17,749 bases of DNA. Origin: Flavobacteriaceae bacterium (GTDB lineage Bacteria > Bacteroidota > Bacteroidia > Flavobacteriales > Flavobacteriaceae). Made by a program: the position numbers and the translations under genes. The notes under the pieces were generated by a model. That model saw only the letters and a list, made by a program, of their open reading frames with translations, was not told the DNA's origin and ran no database searches. This document shows, piece after piece, positions 1 through 8,902 of the stretch (position 1 is the first letter of the stretch; each line of letters starts with the position of its first letter). The stretch lies in contig CANEXR010000028.1 in the NCBI GenBank assembly GCA_947443815.1, positions 1-17,749 of the forward strand, in the 5' to 3' direction.

Positions 1-401
1 AAAACTTCAGATGAAGTTGATAAATCTTCGAATTTTGGTGCAGGTCTGTGAATAGACATTCCATTTTCACCTGTTTTTGGCAAGTTTCCTAAACCATCAA
101 TTGCATCTCCAATTACGTTAAACAAACGTCCGTATACATCGGCACCGATTGGCATTTGGATAGGATTTCCTGTTCCAACTACTTCATAACCTCTACTCAA
201 ACCATCTGTTGAGTCCATCGAAATGGTACGAACGGTATTTTCACCAATGTGAGATTGTACTTCAAGAACTAATAAAGTTCCATCTTTTCTTGTGATTTCT
301 AATGAATCATAAATTTTTGGAAGTTCAACATCTTTACCGTTGAAAACAACATCAACTACTGGACCAATGATTTGGGCAACTTTTCCTATTACTTTAGACA
401 T
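1..401 (-). CDS. atpD: ATP synthase F1 subunit beta, N-terminal part (runs off the window)
   Basis: This is the beta subunit of F1, which carries the catalytic nucleotide sites of the cytoplasmic ATP synthase head. About 133 residues are visible, starting MSKVIGKVAQIIGPVVDVVF, the typical start of the N-terminal beta-barrel domain. Further conserved stretches are GTGNPIQMPIGADVYGR and FNVIGDAIDG. The Walker A loop and the rest of the catalytic domain lie beyond base 1. The ATG at 399-401 gives the standard family N-terminus. No other atp gene lies upstream; the neighbour is an unrelated SGNH lipoprotein with its own terminator. This agrees with the known Bacteroidota arrangement, in which atpD (with atpC) is transcribed apart from the other F0F1 genes. 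A good promoter match lies at 486-514. Confidence 0.97.
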   Translation of the reverse strand, partial: MSKVIGKVAQIIGPVVDVVFNGKDVELPKIYDSLEITRKDGTLLVLEVQSHIGENTVRTISMDSTDGLSRGYEVVGTGNPIQMPIGADVYGRLFNVIGDAIDGLGNLPKTGENGMSIHRPAPKFEDLSTSSEV

Positions 402-416
402 TACTTATGTATTTAT

Positions 417-430
417 TAAATAGCTATTTA
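417..430. repeat. 14-bp perfect palindrome in the atpD leader
   Basis: TAAATAGCTATTTA is a perfect palindrome 15 bp upstream of the atpD start codon, inside the predicted transcribed leader. A second small inverted repeat, AATCG-TTT-CGATT, lies at 454-466. Both are A/T-rich and could be chance, a weak leader hairpin near the ribosome-binding region, or a dyad operator. Confidence 0.35.
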
Positions 431-485
431 GGTTTATGAAATGCAGGCAACCGAATCGTTTCGATTAAATGCTTTTTTCAGAGTG

Positions 486-514
486 CAAAGATAATTTTTA
501 AAATATAAAATCAA
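486..514 (-). promoter_or_regulatory. atpD promoter (Bacteroidota type)
   Basis: Read on the minus strand, TTG (512-514) is followed after 18 nt by TATCTTTG (486-493). This matches the Bacteroidota primary sigma consensus TTG / TAnnTTTG with normal spacing. The transcript would start near 480, leaving a leader of roughly 75-80 nt before the atpD ATG. The match is by eye only. Confidence 0.7.
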
Positions 515-604
515 TAATTTTTTTTATAAAAAATCACATGTTTTTATTGGATTGTTTAGAAACACTGTATAAACAGATTAAGATGATATAATTTACCTAA
601 AAAC

Positions 605-640
605 AAAAAACCATCTCATTCTAAAATGGATGGTTTTTTT
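605..640 (-). terminator. Rho-independent terminator of the receptor/SGNH unit
   Basis: Arms AAAAAACCATC (605-615) and GATGGTTTTTT (629-639) can pair, with an additional CAT/ATG pairing inside, followed on the minus strand by a T-rich tract. It starts about 20 nt after the SGNH stop codon at 661-663. It separates that unit from the atpD promoter. Confidence 0.75.
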
Positions 641-660
641 GTTCTCAATAGGTGTTTATA

Positions 661-2202
661 TTATAAAGAGCCTGGATAGAGTATTCTATAATTCCCTAAA
701 TCAACCCCTTTCATATTAGAACCATATTTTGCATTAATTGCTTCTACAAATTTATTAGCGAGCAATGCATATCCTCTTGGAGAAGGGTGAACTCCATCTA
801 ATGAAAAAGCGCCACCCGTTACAAAAGTAGAAGTAAGCGTGAAACCATTACCTACAATTCCACCGCTATTTAATTGTGTCATAAAAGCATTAGCATCAAC
901 AAAAGCTAGTCCTTTAGAATCTGCTAACGATTTTATAGTAACATTATAAGCATCGGTAGCTGTTTTTAATTCCGCTATTTCAGTTGGAATTAGAACATGT
1001 TTGTCTTGCAATGGATAAGTAATTCCAAATTTATTCAAAGGTGCTGGTATTCCTGCCGGAGCAGATCCAATAGCCGCCTGAGTAGTCAATAGTACTAAAT
1101 CAGTAGCAGTTGCATGTCTGGCTTGACCAAAAATACTTCCATAAAAAGCAGCTGTTTGCGCTCCTAATGTTGGCGTGAATACCGCAGTCAACTGTGCTGA
1201 TAAATTAGTTAACGATTCGTCTTTTATCAATAATGGATTTCCTGTTGTTGTTGACAATAAATTAATTCTGTCTCCTGCACCTAAATAAGTTAATGCAGCT
1301 TTAAGAGGTCCATATAATTGAGCATTTAATGCATTTATTGTAGCTGTACCAACGGCTACATCTCCACCGCCAAGTACTTTTGCTGACAATGGATTATAAG
1401 GAATTGTTGTGAAAAATGGAATGGATGTTACGTAAGGAATATTAGCAATAACACCTTTAGCATTTGCTGAAGTCAATGTTGTAACTAAGGCAGCATAAGT
1501 GCCGTCAAAACCTACTCCTGGAACTCCTGAAGGAGGAGTAATAGGATTTGTACCATCTCCGCCAGTTGTAGCATATCCTAAAACATCATTATTTCCTATC
1601 CATAACGAAAAGAATGTTGGTGATTGACTCATTGCATAAGCCAATACCGATGTAGTTCCATTTGGTGCAAAACGAACATAATATGGATTTGCTGTACCTG
1701 TTGCTAAACCAGCAGCACTACCGTAAGTAGGCGATAGTAAATGAAAACTTTTAGCTCCTGGAACACCGCAGTTATTATAAGGGCCTGCTGTAGCAATAGC
1801 TGGATTAAACACTTCGGTAGTTGGAGTCCCTGATACAGGTACTGGTCCAACTCCGTTAAAATACAAACGAGGTCCAAATGCTGGATTCTGAGCGCCACCA
1901 AAAAGTAGCCCACCAATATTATCATTTGTATAAGGGATTTTGAAAGCTCCACCTCCAACTAATGCAAATTGTTGAGATAAAATATTAGTATACGAACCTT
2001 CTTGTCCTTTCATAAAAAGGGCACCATCACTAAAACCAGCTGTTAAGGAATTTCCTAAAGCAACATATTTCGAAAAATCAGCTGTACCCGCAGTAAGAGG
2101 CAATCCATCTGATGAATCTATAACAGTTGTGATTTCATCATTATTATTACAAGCTACAAAGGTTAGCGAAACCAATAAAAGCCATTTGAAATTTTTTATC
2201 AT
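661..2202 (-). CDS. SGNH/GDSL-family hydrolase lipoprotein
   Basis: A 513-residue predicted lipoprotein of the SGNH/GDSL esterase/acylhydrolase superfamily. The N-terminus MIKNFKWLLLVSLTFVAC is a short lipoprotein signal peptide with acylated Cys18. Block I is seen as ALGNSLTAG (residues 48-56, nucleophile Ser52). Block III is IGNND (residues 202-206), supplying the oxyanion Asn. Block V is DGVHPSPRGYALL with Asp469 and His472 as the catalytic Asp and His. The protein is much longer than minimal SGNH enzymes (about 200 residues); the extra sequence between blocks I and III is Gly/Pro/Asn-rich. It would sit on the outer membrane or in the periplasm and cleave an ester, substrate unknown. It lies 89 nt downstream of a TonB-dependent receptor on the same strand, with no promoter match in the gap, so the two are probably cotranscribed and may handle the same acylated compound. 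The pairing is inference. Confidence 0.9.
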   Translation of the reverse strand: MIKNFKWLLLVSLTFVACNNNDEITTVIDSSDGLPLTAGTADFSKYVALGNSLTAGFSDGALFMKGQEGSYTNILSQQFALVGGGAFKIPYTNDNIGGLLFGGAQNPAFGPRLYFNGVGPVPVSGTPTTEVFNPAIATAGPYNNCGVPGAKSFHLLSPTYGSAAGLATGTANPYYVRFAPNGTTSVLAYAMSQSPTFFSLWIGNNDVLGYATTGGDGTNPITPPSGVPGVGFDGTYAALVTTLTSANAKGVIANIPYVTSIPFFTTIPYNPLSAKVLGGGDVAVGTATINALNAQLYGPLKAALTYLGAGDRINLLSTTTGNPLLIKDESLTNLSAQLTAVFTPTLGAQTAAFYGSIFGQARHATATDLVLLTTQAAIGSAPAGIPAPLNKFGITYPLQDKHVLIPTEIAELKTATDAYNVTIKSLADSKGLAFVDANAFMTQLNSGGIVGNGFTLTSTFVTGGAFSLDGVHPSPRGYALLANKFVEAINAKYGSNMKGVDLGNYRILYPGSL

Positions 2203-2291
2203 AATAGTATGTTTTTAAATTATTTTTATTTTCTTCCTTTTCAGGAAAAGAAAGAAAAAGCAAACAGTTTGTTTTATTTATATCTCTTAAA

Positions 2292-5108
2292 TTATGGGTT
2301 GATTGTCCAAGAAGCAAAATACTGCTGTCCAATTAATCCTGCTCCTAATACCTGAGTATATTCTTTACCACCAAGGTTTGAAGCCCCAAGTTTTAATGTA
2401 GATTTAAGTTTTGGTAGGTTATAATTAATTTGCGCATCTATTACAGTAGCTTCACTAATTATACCATCAACCATTGTAGACTGCCATAAGTATTCACTAT
2501 TCCATCTTCCGCTAACATTGAATCCAAAATTTTTGAATAATTTCTCATTTCCAAACGAGGCTTTAACTCTATGTTTTGGTGTGTTGAAACCAGCTTCAAA
2601 ACTTGGATCTTTTGCTTGGTCAAACTTAAACTCAGCATAATTATAATTCACTCCTACTTCAAAATCTCCGAATATTTTTTTAGAAAGACCAATACCAAAA
2701 CCAAGAGATTTGATTTCTACTCCTGTATTAGTATACAATTGAAAGGCTCTATAATCACCACTTTTAAGCGCCACTAATGATTGAAATCCTGGATCAGTTG
2801 GCCCTCCTGCAGGATTTGGTGCATCTTGTGTTTGACCATACAATGGAGCTACAACATTTAAATTTCCAATAAAATCATTGTAAATATTATAATACCCATT
2901 AATGTCTATTGACACATCTTCTATAAAAGAACGATATCCCAATTCAAAAGCTTTTACTTGTTCTGGTTTTACGAAATTTATATTTGTTTTTTTCAACAAA
3001 GCTGGGTTTCCAGTAGCATTAAGTGCTCCTACAGAAGATGCAGTATAAGAATTATTATAAGCATTTAATCCATTAATAGTCACTGTTGGTTGTCCTCCAG
3101 TAAACGACTGACCTGTAATAGAAACGGGTAATGTTTCAGTAAATCTTGTTAAATTATCTGGAGCTGATCCAAGTAATATAGCACTTCCTACGTTAAAACC
3201 AATGTATTGATCTTGGGTAGATGGATTTCTAAAACCTGTTTGAAATGAAGCTCTAAAATTATGTTTTTTGGTTTCTCCTCCTGAATATACGAAAGAGACT
3301 CTTGGTGATACATTACCATCAAAGTTTTTTGATTTGTCATAACGAACAGAACCTGTAAACTTCAATCTGTCCTCTAAAAATCTTTTTGTCAATTGAGTGT
3401 AAGCACCATAATCAGTATAATTAATAGGGCCATTAGCATCTGTATAAATTCTACCATGAGAATTCAATTCATACAATCTAAAAGATCCTCCAACTTGAAT
3501 TTCGGCAAATTTAATAAGGTCTTTGAAATTATAATTTGCATCAGAATGGTATATTCTAGAGTTATCAACTAATTTGGAACCCGAAAGTACGCTTGCTTCA
3601 TTTGTCACTTCATTAAATGCTTTCTTGAATTCAGTTGAACCTGGTAAAAACCTTCCTGTATCAGCAACATTTCTTGCAGCGATATGAGCATTTTCTGGAG
3701 TCATTCCTCCTAAAGTTGATTGAATGTAAGCCCCTGCATATTGACCAAACCAAGTTTTATCATCTTTCCATTTTCTGTTTACATTTATACCTGTAAAAAG
3801 CATATCATATGATTTTCCTCCATCCTCAGTGGTAGTATATCCTCTTACAAAAAAGTTTTTACCTTTCACTTCCAATTTATGTTGTTGCATAAAAAAGTTA
3901 TTCAAGTAATATCTATTAGCGCCTTGATAAACAGCATTTCCATAACCAAATTTACTTTGCCAAATCACTTCTAAATTTTCATTGCCAAAAGGTCTATAAT
4001 GAAGTGAGAAGTCAATTTTAGTATTACTTGCTTTATTATCAGTCAGTGCTACCTCGTTATACCCTGTTCTACTTACATTATAATTAGGCAATAAATTTAC
4101 TGCCGATGCTGGTATTAGACCTAAAGCGGCTAATGATTTTCCAACATTTTTTAGGTTGGTACTAACTTCATCACCATATACATTTATACCATCATAGTTT
4201 ACATGACTTCTATCTCTTCCAGCAACTGTTTTATCGTCATAATTAGTTGCATACCAATCTGTACCGTGCATATACGTAAAATTTGCCTTTGCTGCTAATT
4301 TTGAGCTAAAAGCATGTGCCATTCTAATCCCATAATCAACAAAATCGTTTGAACCTGCTGCTTGTTGGCTAGTTTGACCAAACTTAGCGTAAGCAGTAAT
4401 TCCTTGACTTGTAAACGGGCTTTTGCTGTTCATGAACATAATACCATTGAACGCATTTGCTCCATACAAAGCTGATGACGCTCCCGGAAGCAACTCCACA
4501 CTTTGAACATCAATTTCAGAAACACCAATCATGTTACCTAATACAAAATTCAATAATGGGGACGAATTATCCATTCCGTCCACTAGTTGCATAAAACGGG
4601 TATTGGCTACAGTAGCAAAACCACGCGTATTTATTGATTTGAATGACAAACTACTTGTGTTCATTTGTACCTCTTTCAAGTTTTCCAAACCATCATAAAA
4701 AGTAGGAGAAGCTGATTTTTTAATATCGGCAACACCCATTCTTTCAATGGTTACTGGGGATTCAAGGACTCTTTCTGGAGTTCTAGAAGCAGAAACTACG
4801 ATTTCATTTAATTTAGTCTCTTCGTCTTTTAGCTTAATTGCTAATTTTTGATTGCTTGATGTAACATTTACCTTTTGGGATTCATAGCCTACACTCGTTA
4901 TCTCTATAGTAAAGGGTGGTTTATTAGCTGATTTCAAAGTAAAAGAACCGTCGAAATCCGAAACTGTACCCGCGTTATCTCCAACTATTTTAATGTTGGC
5001 TCCAGGAATTGGTTGGTTGTTGCTGTCTGTAACAGAACCTGAAATTGAATTTTGTGCAAAAGTTAGGCTACAAAAAAACAATGACAAAAAAAGTAAATAC
5101 ACTCTCAT
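2292..5108 (-). CDS. TonB-dependent outer-membrane receptor with CarboxypepD_reg-like domain
   Basis: A 938-residue outer-membrane receptor for energy-dependent uptake of an unidentified ligand. The start chosen is the ATG at 5106-5108 (MRVYLLFLSL...), because it begins a clean signal peptide ending SLTFAQ (cleavage near residue 19). The frame runs 20 codons further upstream, but that extension would bury the signal peptide. Residues about 20-95 form a carboxypeptidase-regulatory-like beta-sandwich (ISGSVTDSNNQPIPGANI, SDFDGSFTL). NEIVVSASR near 101-109 is the likely TonB box. Residues about 115-230 are the plug (NTRGFATVANTRFM, LLPGASSALYGANAFNGIM). The remainder is the 22-strand barrel, ending in QYFASWTINP. 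No SusD-type partner is adjacent and SusC signatures are absent, so this is not a standard Sus pair. The downstream gene is an SGNH lipoprotein. The ligand cannot be told from sequence. Confidence 0.93.
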   Translation of the reverse strand: MRVYLLFLSLFFCSLTFAQNSISGSVTDSNNQPIPGANIKIVGDNAGTVSDFDGSFTLKSANKPPFTIEITSVGYESQKVNVTSSNQKLAIKLKDEETKLNEIVVSASRTPERVLESPVTIERMGVADIKKSASPTFYDGLENLKEVQMNTSSLSFKSINTRGFATVANTRFMQLVDGMDNSSPLLNFVLGNMIGVSEIDVQSVELLPGASSALYGANAFNGIMFMNSKSPFTSQGITAYAKFGQTSQQAAGSNDFVDYGIRMAHAFSSKLAAKANFTYMHGTDWYATNYDDKTVAGRDRSHVNYDGINVYGDEVSTNLKNVGKSLAALGLIPASAVNLLPNYNVSRTGYNEVALTDNKASNTKIDFSLHYRPFGNENLEVIWQSKFGYGNAVYQGANRYYLNNFFMQQHKLEVKGKNFFVRGYTTTEDGGKSYDMLFTGINVNRKWKDDKTWFGQYAGAYIQSTLGGMTPENAHIAARNVADTGRFLPGSTEFKKAFNEVTNEASVLSGSKLVDNSRIYHSDANYNFKDLIKFAEIQVGGSFRLYELNSHGRIYTDANGPINYTDYGAYTQLTKRFLEDRLKFTGSVRYDKSKNFDGNVSPRVSFVYSGGETKKHNFRASFQTGFRNPSTQDQYIGFNVGSAILLGSAPDNLTRFTETLPVSITGQSFTGGQPTVTINGLNAYNNSYTASSVGALNATGNPALLKKTNINFVKPEQVKAFELGYRSFIEDVSIDINGYYNIYNDFIGNLNVVAPLYGQTQDAPNPAGGPTDPGFQSLVALKSGDYRAFQLYTNTGVEIKSLGFGIGLSKKIFGDFEVGVNYNYAEFKFDQAKDPSFEAGFNTPKHRVKASFGNEKLFKNFGFNVSGRWNSEYLWQSTMVDGIISEATVIDAQINYNLPKLKSTLKLGASNLGGKEYTQVLGAGLIGQQYFASWTINP

Positions 5109-5360
5109 TGGGGTTAAATTTTGTTGGTTTATGCGACCAAAGTACAAATATTTTTTTGCTATTAACAAAAAAAAGACGAAATTATTTCATATTTAATAAC
5201 TGAATTGCATTATTTCTAATTAATCAATATTTTAGTTTTTAAACTTTTATCAATAAATTGATTACAACTCTAAAAAAATACTATGCATACATATAAAATA
5301 TATTAAAATCTTGAATTAATCATAATAAAAGACCTTTTTAAAAATATTTTATGCAACAAA
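5109..5360. other. A/T-rich intergenic region between the receptor and glmS
   Basis: Very A/T-rich DNA with no convincing ORF. It holds the probable receptor promoter close to 5137-5168. Beyond the glmS terminator at its right edge I see no RNA gene, long repeat or other conserved element. Confidence 0.6.
5137..5168 (-). promoter_or_regulatory. Possible promoter of the TonB-dependent receptor
   Basis: On the minus strand TTG (5166-5168) is followed by AATATTTG (5145-5152) and then TACTTTG (5137-5143). Neither is a perfect TAnnTTTG at ideal spacing: the first is one base off with a short spacer, the second has a one-base spacer inside the motif but about 22 nt to the TTG. A start near 5130 would give a leader of about 20 nt. 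Weak call. Confidence 0.3.
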
Positions 5361-5386
5361 AAAAGCGAGACCTAAATCTCGCTTTT
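5358..5386 (-). terminator. Rho-independent terminator after glmS
   Basis: A perfect 10-bp stem, AAAAGCGAGA (5361-5370) with TCTCGCTTTT (5377-5386), and a 6-nt loop. On the minus strand it is followed by a run of seven T (5358-5364, partly within the stem). It begins about 20 nt after the glmS stop and ends the GlgA-like/DUF4270/glmS unit. Confidence 0.88.
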
Positions 5387-5408
5387 ATAAATTATAATTA
5401 ATTTTTGT

Positions 5409-7256
5409 TTACTCTACAGTAACTGATTTTGCTAAATTTCGGGGTTGATCTACATTACAACCTCTCATAACTGCTATATGATACGATAATAATTGCAAGG
5501 GTATTGTCGTAATTAATGGTGATAATGCATCCGAAGTCTCTGGAATTTCAATAACATAATCTGCAAGATCACGAACTTGTGTATCCCCTTTTGTAACTAC
5601 AGCGATTATCCTTCCGCTTCTGGACTTAATTTCCTGAATATTACTTACAATTTTATCATAATGCCCTTGTTTTGGTGCAATTACGACTACTGGCATTTGA
5701 TCATCAATTAAAGCAATTGGTCCATGTTTCATTTCCGCTGCTGGATATCCTTCGGCATGAATATAAGAGATCTCTTTTAATTTAAGTGCTCCTTCAAGCG
5801 CTACCGGAAAATTATAACCTCTACCTAAATACAAACAATTAGGGGCATCTTTAAAAGTAGCTGCAATTTCTTTGGCTCTCTCATTAGTCTCTAATGCTTC
5901 TTTTACTTTTTCAGGGATAATTTCCAATTCTTGCAAATACATATGAAAATCCGATGTTGACAAAGTCCCTTTAGCTTTAGCTAAACGCAAAGCAATCATT
6001 GTTAGCACTGTTATTTGGGTAGTAAAAGCTTTAGTGGAAGCAACACCTATTTCTGGTCCAGCATGTGTATAAGCACCTGCATGACTTTCACGAGAAATAG
6101 AAGAACCTACAACATTACATACTCCAAAAACAAAAGCACCATTCTCTTTTGCTAATTTTATGGCTGCCATAGTATCTGCTGTTTCGCCGGATTGTGAGAT
6201 GGCTATTACAACGTCTTTACTATTTATGATTGGGTTTCTGTATCTAAATTCAGAGGCATATTCAACTTCAACTGGAATTCGAGCAAATTCTTCAAAAACA
6301 TATTCTGCTACTAAACCTGCATGCCATGAAGTACCACAAGCAACAATAATTATTCGGTCTGCATTAAGAAATTTTTCCAGATTATCTTCAACACCAGCCA
6401 TTTGAATCAAACCTTCATTGGCATGAAGTCTTCCTCTATAAGTATCTTTGATAACACTTGGTTGTTCGTAAATTTCTTTCAACATAAAATGATCGTATCC
6501 TCCTTTTTCAATCTGCTCCAAATTCATTTGAAGTTCTTGAATATAAGGATCAACCTGAGAATCATCTTTAATTTTTCTTATTTTCATAGGTTTATGCAAC
6601 CTAATGTTTGCCATTTCTCCATCTTCTAGATAAATAGCATTTGAAGTATATTCAATAAATGGAGATGCGTCAGAAGCAATGAAATACTCGCCTTCACCAA
6701 CACCTATCGCCAATGGACTCCCCAAACGAGCAGCAACAATTTCATTAGGGTTTTTTTGATCAAAAACTGCAATTGCATAAGCACCTACAACTTGATTCAA
6801 GGCTACTTGAACGGCTTTACCTAATTTTAATTTTTCTTTAATCTGAATTTCTTCAATCAAATTGACTAAAACTTCTGAATCGGTATCCGAATGAAAAACA
6901 TACCCTCTTTTTTTTAATTCTTCTTTAAGAGGTGCATAATTTTCAATAATCCCATTATGAATAATCGCCAAATTTCCTGAATTTGACAAATGTGGATGAG
7001 AATTTACATCATTAGGCACACCATGTGTAGCCCATCTGGTATGTCCAATTCCTATGGTTCCGTTGGTTGTTATTTCTTTAGCTGCTTTCTCTTCTAAACC
7101 AGAAACTTTTCCTTTTGTCTTGCAAAGTTTTAAATGTTCCCCATCATAAAGCATAACTCCAGCACTATCATATCCTCTATATTCTAGCCTTTTTAATCCT
7201 TTTATAATAATAGGATAAGCTTCTCTATAACCAATGTATCCAACGATTCCACACAT
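5409..7256 (-). CDS. glmS: Glutamine--fructose-6-phosphate aminotransferase (isomerizing)
   Basis: GlmS makes glucosamine-6-phosphate from fructose-6-phosphate and glutamine in the cytoplasm, the first step to UDP-GlcNAc for peptidoglycan and lipopolysaccharide. The 615 residues match the usual family length. MCGIVGYIG places the Ntn nucleophile Cys2 right after the initiator Met. The glutaminase domain (about 1-220) shows GHTRWATHG (71-79), HNGIIEN (100-106) and SDTDSEVL (123-130). The first SIS domain has ACGTSWHAG (306-314) and ISQSGETADT (353-362). The second has GYNFPVALEGALKLKEISYI (480-499), including catalytic Glu488. The C-terminus PRNLAKSVTVE is the family tail. It starts 9 nt after the DUF4270 stop, so it is the last gene of a three-gene unit. 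I see no glmS ribozyme in front of it, as expected outside Firmicutes. Confidence 0.98.
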   Translation of the reverse strand: MCGIVGYIGYREAYPIIIKGLKRLEYRGYDSAGVMLYDGEHLKLCKTKGKVSGLEEKAAKEITTNGTIGIGHTRWATHGVPNDVNSHPHLSNSGNLAIIHNGIIENYAPLKEELKKRGYVFHSDTDSEVLVNLIEEIQIKEKLKLGKAVQVALNQVVGAYAIAVFDQKNPNEIVAARLGSPLAIGVGEGEYFIASDASPFIEYTSNAIYLEDGEMANIRLHKPMKIRKIKDDSQVDPYIQELQMNLEQIEKGGYDHFMLKEIYEQPSVIKDTYRGRLHANEGLIQMAGVEDNLEKFLNADRIIIVACGTSWHAGLVAEYVFEEFARIPVEVEYASEFRYRNPIINSKDVVIAISQSGETADTMAAIKLAKENGAFVFGVCNVVGSSISRESHAGAYTHAGPEIGVASTKAFTTQITVLTMIALRLAKAKGTLSTSDFHMYLQELEIIPEKVKEALETNERAKEIAATFKDAPNCLYLGRGYNFPVALEGALKLKEISYIHAEGYPAAEMKHGPIALIDDQMPVVVIAPKQGHYDKIVSNIQEIKSRSGRIIAVVTKGDTQVRDLADYVIEIPETSDALSPLITTIPLQLLSYHIAVMRGCNVDQPRNLAKSVTVE

Positions 7257-7265
7257 AATTTTAGA

Positions 7266-8882
7266 TTAATTAGGTTTTGTATAAAAAATTTCGAGTTTCA
7301 ATCTTTTCTCGTCAGCTACTGTTGATTTACCACCATAAACAACAGTTCCTAAAGGATTCATAACAGCTGCTTTTGGCGTTTGTATGTAAAAATTAGGTAG
7401 TACACTTGTAACTTGTATTGGATTTTTCCATTTATAAGAAACTCCAGTATTCACAACACTTATATCTTCCGTTACAACGAGTCCAAGTTTAACATTAGTT
7501 GAATCTGCATTTTTTAACAAATTTCTAATCTGATTGGTAATTCTAATTTTATAGGTAAGTCCTCTTCCACCTGTAACAGCTTCTTTTTTGATAAGCCCAT
7601 CAAATATAAACTTAGATTTCTTTGTATTACTACTTGTTGTAGCGTCATTATAATAATCGGAAATTGGCCTTTTGTTATTTAAATCATACAAATAAATTCG
7701 ATTAGGTTCATAACTGCTATTCATTTTGTCTGCATCAATATGAAAAACCAAATTAGCTTCATTTATCAGCCATTTATTAGCTCTAAGGGTTTCTAGTTCG
7801 CCAGGAGTATTGAAAAGTTCAATAATAGACATGGCTCCTTCGCCTCCTTTTAGATATAACTTTTCATCGCCTTCTGTTGTATTAATATTTGCAGGATTGG
7901 TGGCATTAGCATATTCGGTGTTAGTCCCGCTTTGATTTAAAAGGCTAACGGAATTCCCCGATAAATTCAGTACTATTGTTCGTTTATCCTTTACAGTTTC
8001 GGCATCGGTTGTTATGCTCGTTTTAGCTTTGTAACTTACCGTAATTTTGCCTGCTTTAAAATTCAACATTGCCATACTGCCAGCACTTCCATCTGCATCT
8101 TCAATTTTGAAATACAATCCTCTAAAATAATCTCTAAAAACATCATTTGTGGCTAATTTTCCAGCTGGAGCATTTATGATTTTATCCTTAAAAAATTCTG
8201 CACTTAATTTCAAACGCATTGCTGGAACTGACTTTGTTGTCGTTACTTTGTCATTTGCATCTTTTGAGGTTTCTATAATTTCTTTTGGATCAAAAAAGAA
8301 TCCATCATTTTGTTCTTTATTTGTACTTTCAAAATCATTCAAACGACTTCCTATTTTAGCAGTATCAAAATCAGTATTTTGATCTGTAAAATATTTTTGA
8401 GTTTCTTTAAATCCACCAATTGGATCCAAATCTCTCATAAAAATTCCTGATTCATAAATACTTAATTTAATTTTAGCTTTGTTAGCACCGTATATAGAGT
8501 CTAAAGCATAAGTATAAGTCCCATCAGAATTTGTTGTTTTTTTGCTGAAATATGGCACCGTTAAATAGACACTATCAATAACAGCTTCTTCTCCAATTTC
8601 TTGATTAGGATTGGCCAAAATTAATTGAGTAGCAAAACTTGCTGTAGTTTTACCAAACGCTGGATTATCATATATTCCCAGAGCATTAACTGGTAAATTA
8701 TTGGATTGAATTGGTCCAATTTTTTGATTGTAAGCTATAACATTTGAAGTATATTCCATGAGATCAAAATGGTTATCACCAATTAAATTATCTCCAATGG
8801 CATTGTATTCTTTATCGCAAGAGTATAAAAAAAGAACCCCTGCTACCAATAGCATTTTCTTAAATAAAGAAGAATTGTACAT
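7266..8882 (-). CDS. DUF4270 lipoprotein
   Basis: A 538-residue predicted lipoprotein of the Bacteroidota family DUF4270. The N-terminus MYNSSLFKKMLLVAGVLFLY-SC gives a signal peptide with acylated Cys22; the segment after it (DKEYNAIGDNLIGDNHFDLM) contains the GxNLIGD-type stretch that I associate with this family. The remainder is rich in short alternating hydrophobic and polar segments, suggesting a beta-rich exported protein. I see no catalytic motif. A second in-frame Met at residue 10 would still leave a usable signal peptide, so the exact start is uncertain. It lies 20 nt after the GlgA-like gene and 9 nt before glmS, so the three are almost certainly one operon. Function is unknown. 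A role in the cell envelope is inferred only from export and the glmS linkage. Confidence 0.85.
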   Translation of the reverse strand: MYNSSLFKKMLLVAGVLFLYSCDKEYNAIGDNLIGDNHFDLMEYTSNVIAYNQKIGPIQSNNLPVNALGIYDNPAFGKTTASFATQLILANPNQEIGEEAVIDSVYLTVPYFSKKTTNSDGTYTYALDSIYGANKAKIKLSIYESGIFMRDLDPIGGFKETQKYFTDQNTDFDTAKIGSRLNDFESTNKEQNDGFFFDPKEIIETSKDANDKVTTTKSVPAMRLKLSAEFFKDKIINAPAGKLATNDVFRDYFRGLYFKIEDADGSAGSMAMLNFKAGKITVSYKAKTSITTDAETVKDKRTIVLNLSGNSVSLLNQSGTNTEYANATNPANINTTEGDEKLYLKGGEGAMSIIELFNTPGELETLRANKWLINEANLVFHIDADKMNSSYEPNRIYLYDLNNKRPISDYYNDATTSSNTKKSKFIFDGLIKKEAVTGGRGLTYKIRITNQIRNLLKNADSTNVKLGLVVTEDISVVNTGVSYKWKNPIQVTSVLPNFYIQTPKAAVMNPLGTVVYGGKSTVADEKRLKLEIFYTKPN

Positions 8883-8902
8883 GTTTGTTATAAAAGTTTA
8901 AT

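Noticed and set aside
2233..2255. Inverted repeat CTTTTC/GAAAAG between the receptor and SGNH genes
   Set aside because: The loop is only 2 nt and the stem is A/T-rich with no T run suited to termination; probably chance.
5109..5168. Extension of the TonB-dependent receptor frame upstream of 5108
   Set aside because: It would bury the signal peptide, and the region carries the likely promoter instead.
7257..7265. A glmS ribozyme or other riboswitch before glmS
   Set aside because: The gap to the upstream gene is only 9 nt, so there is no room for one.
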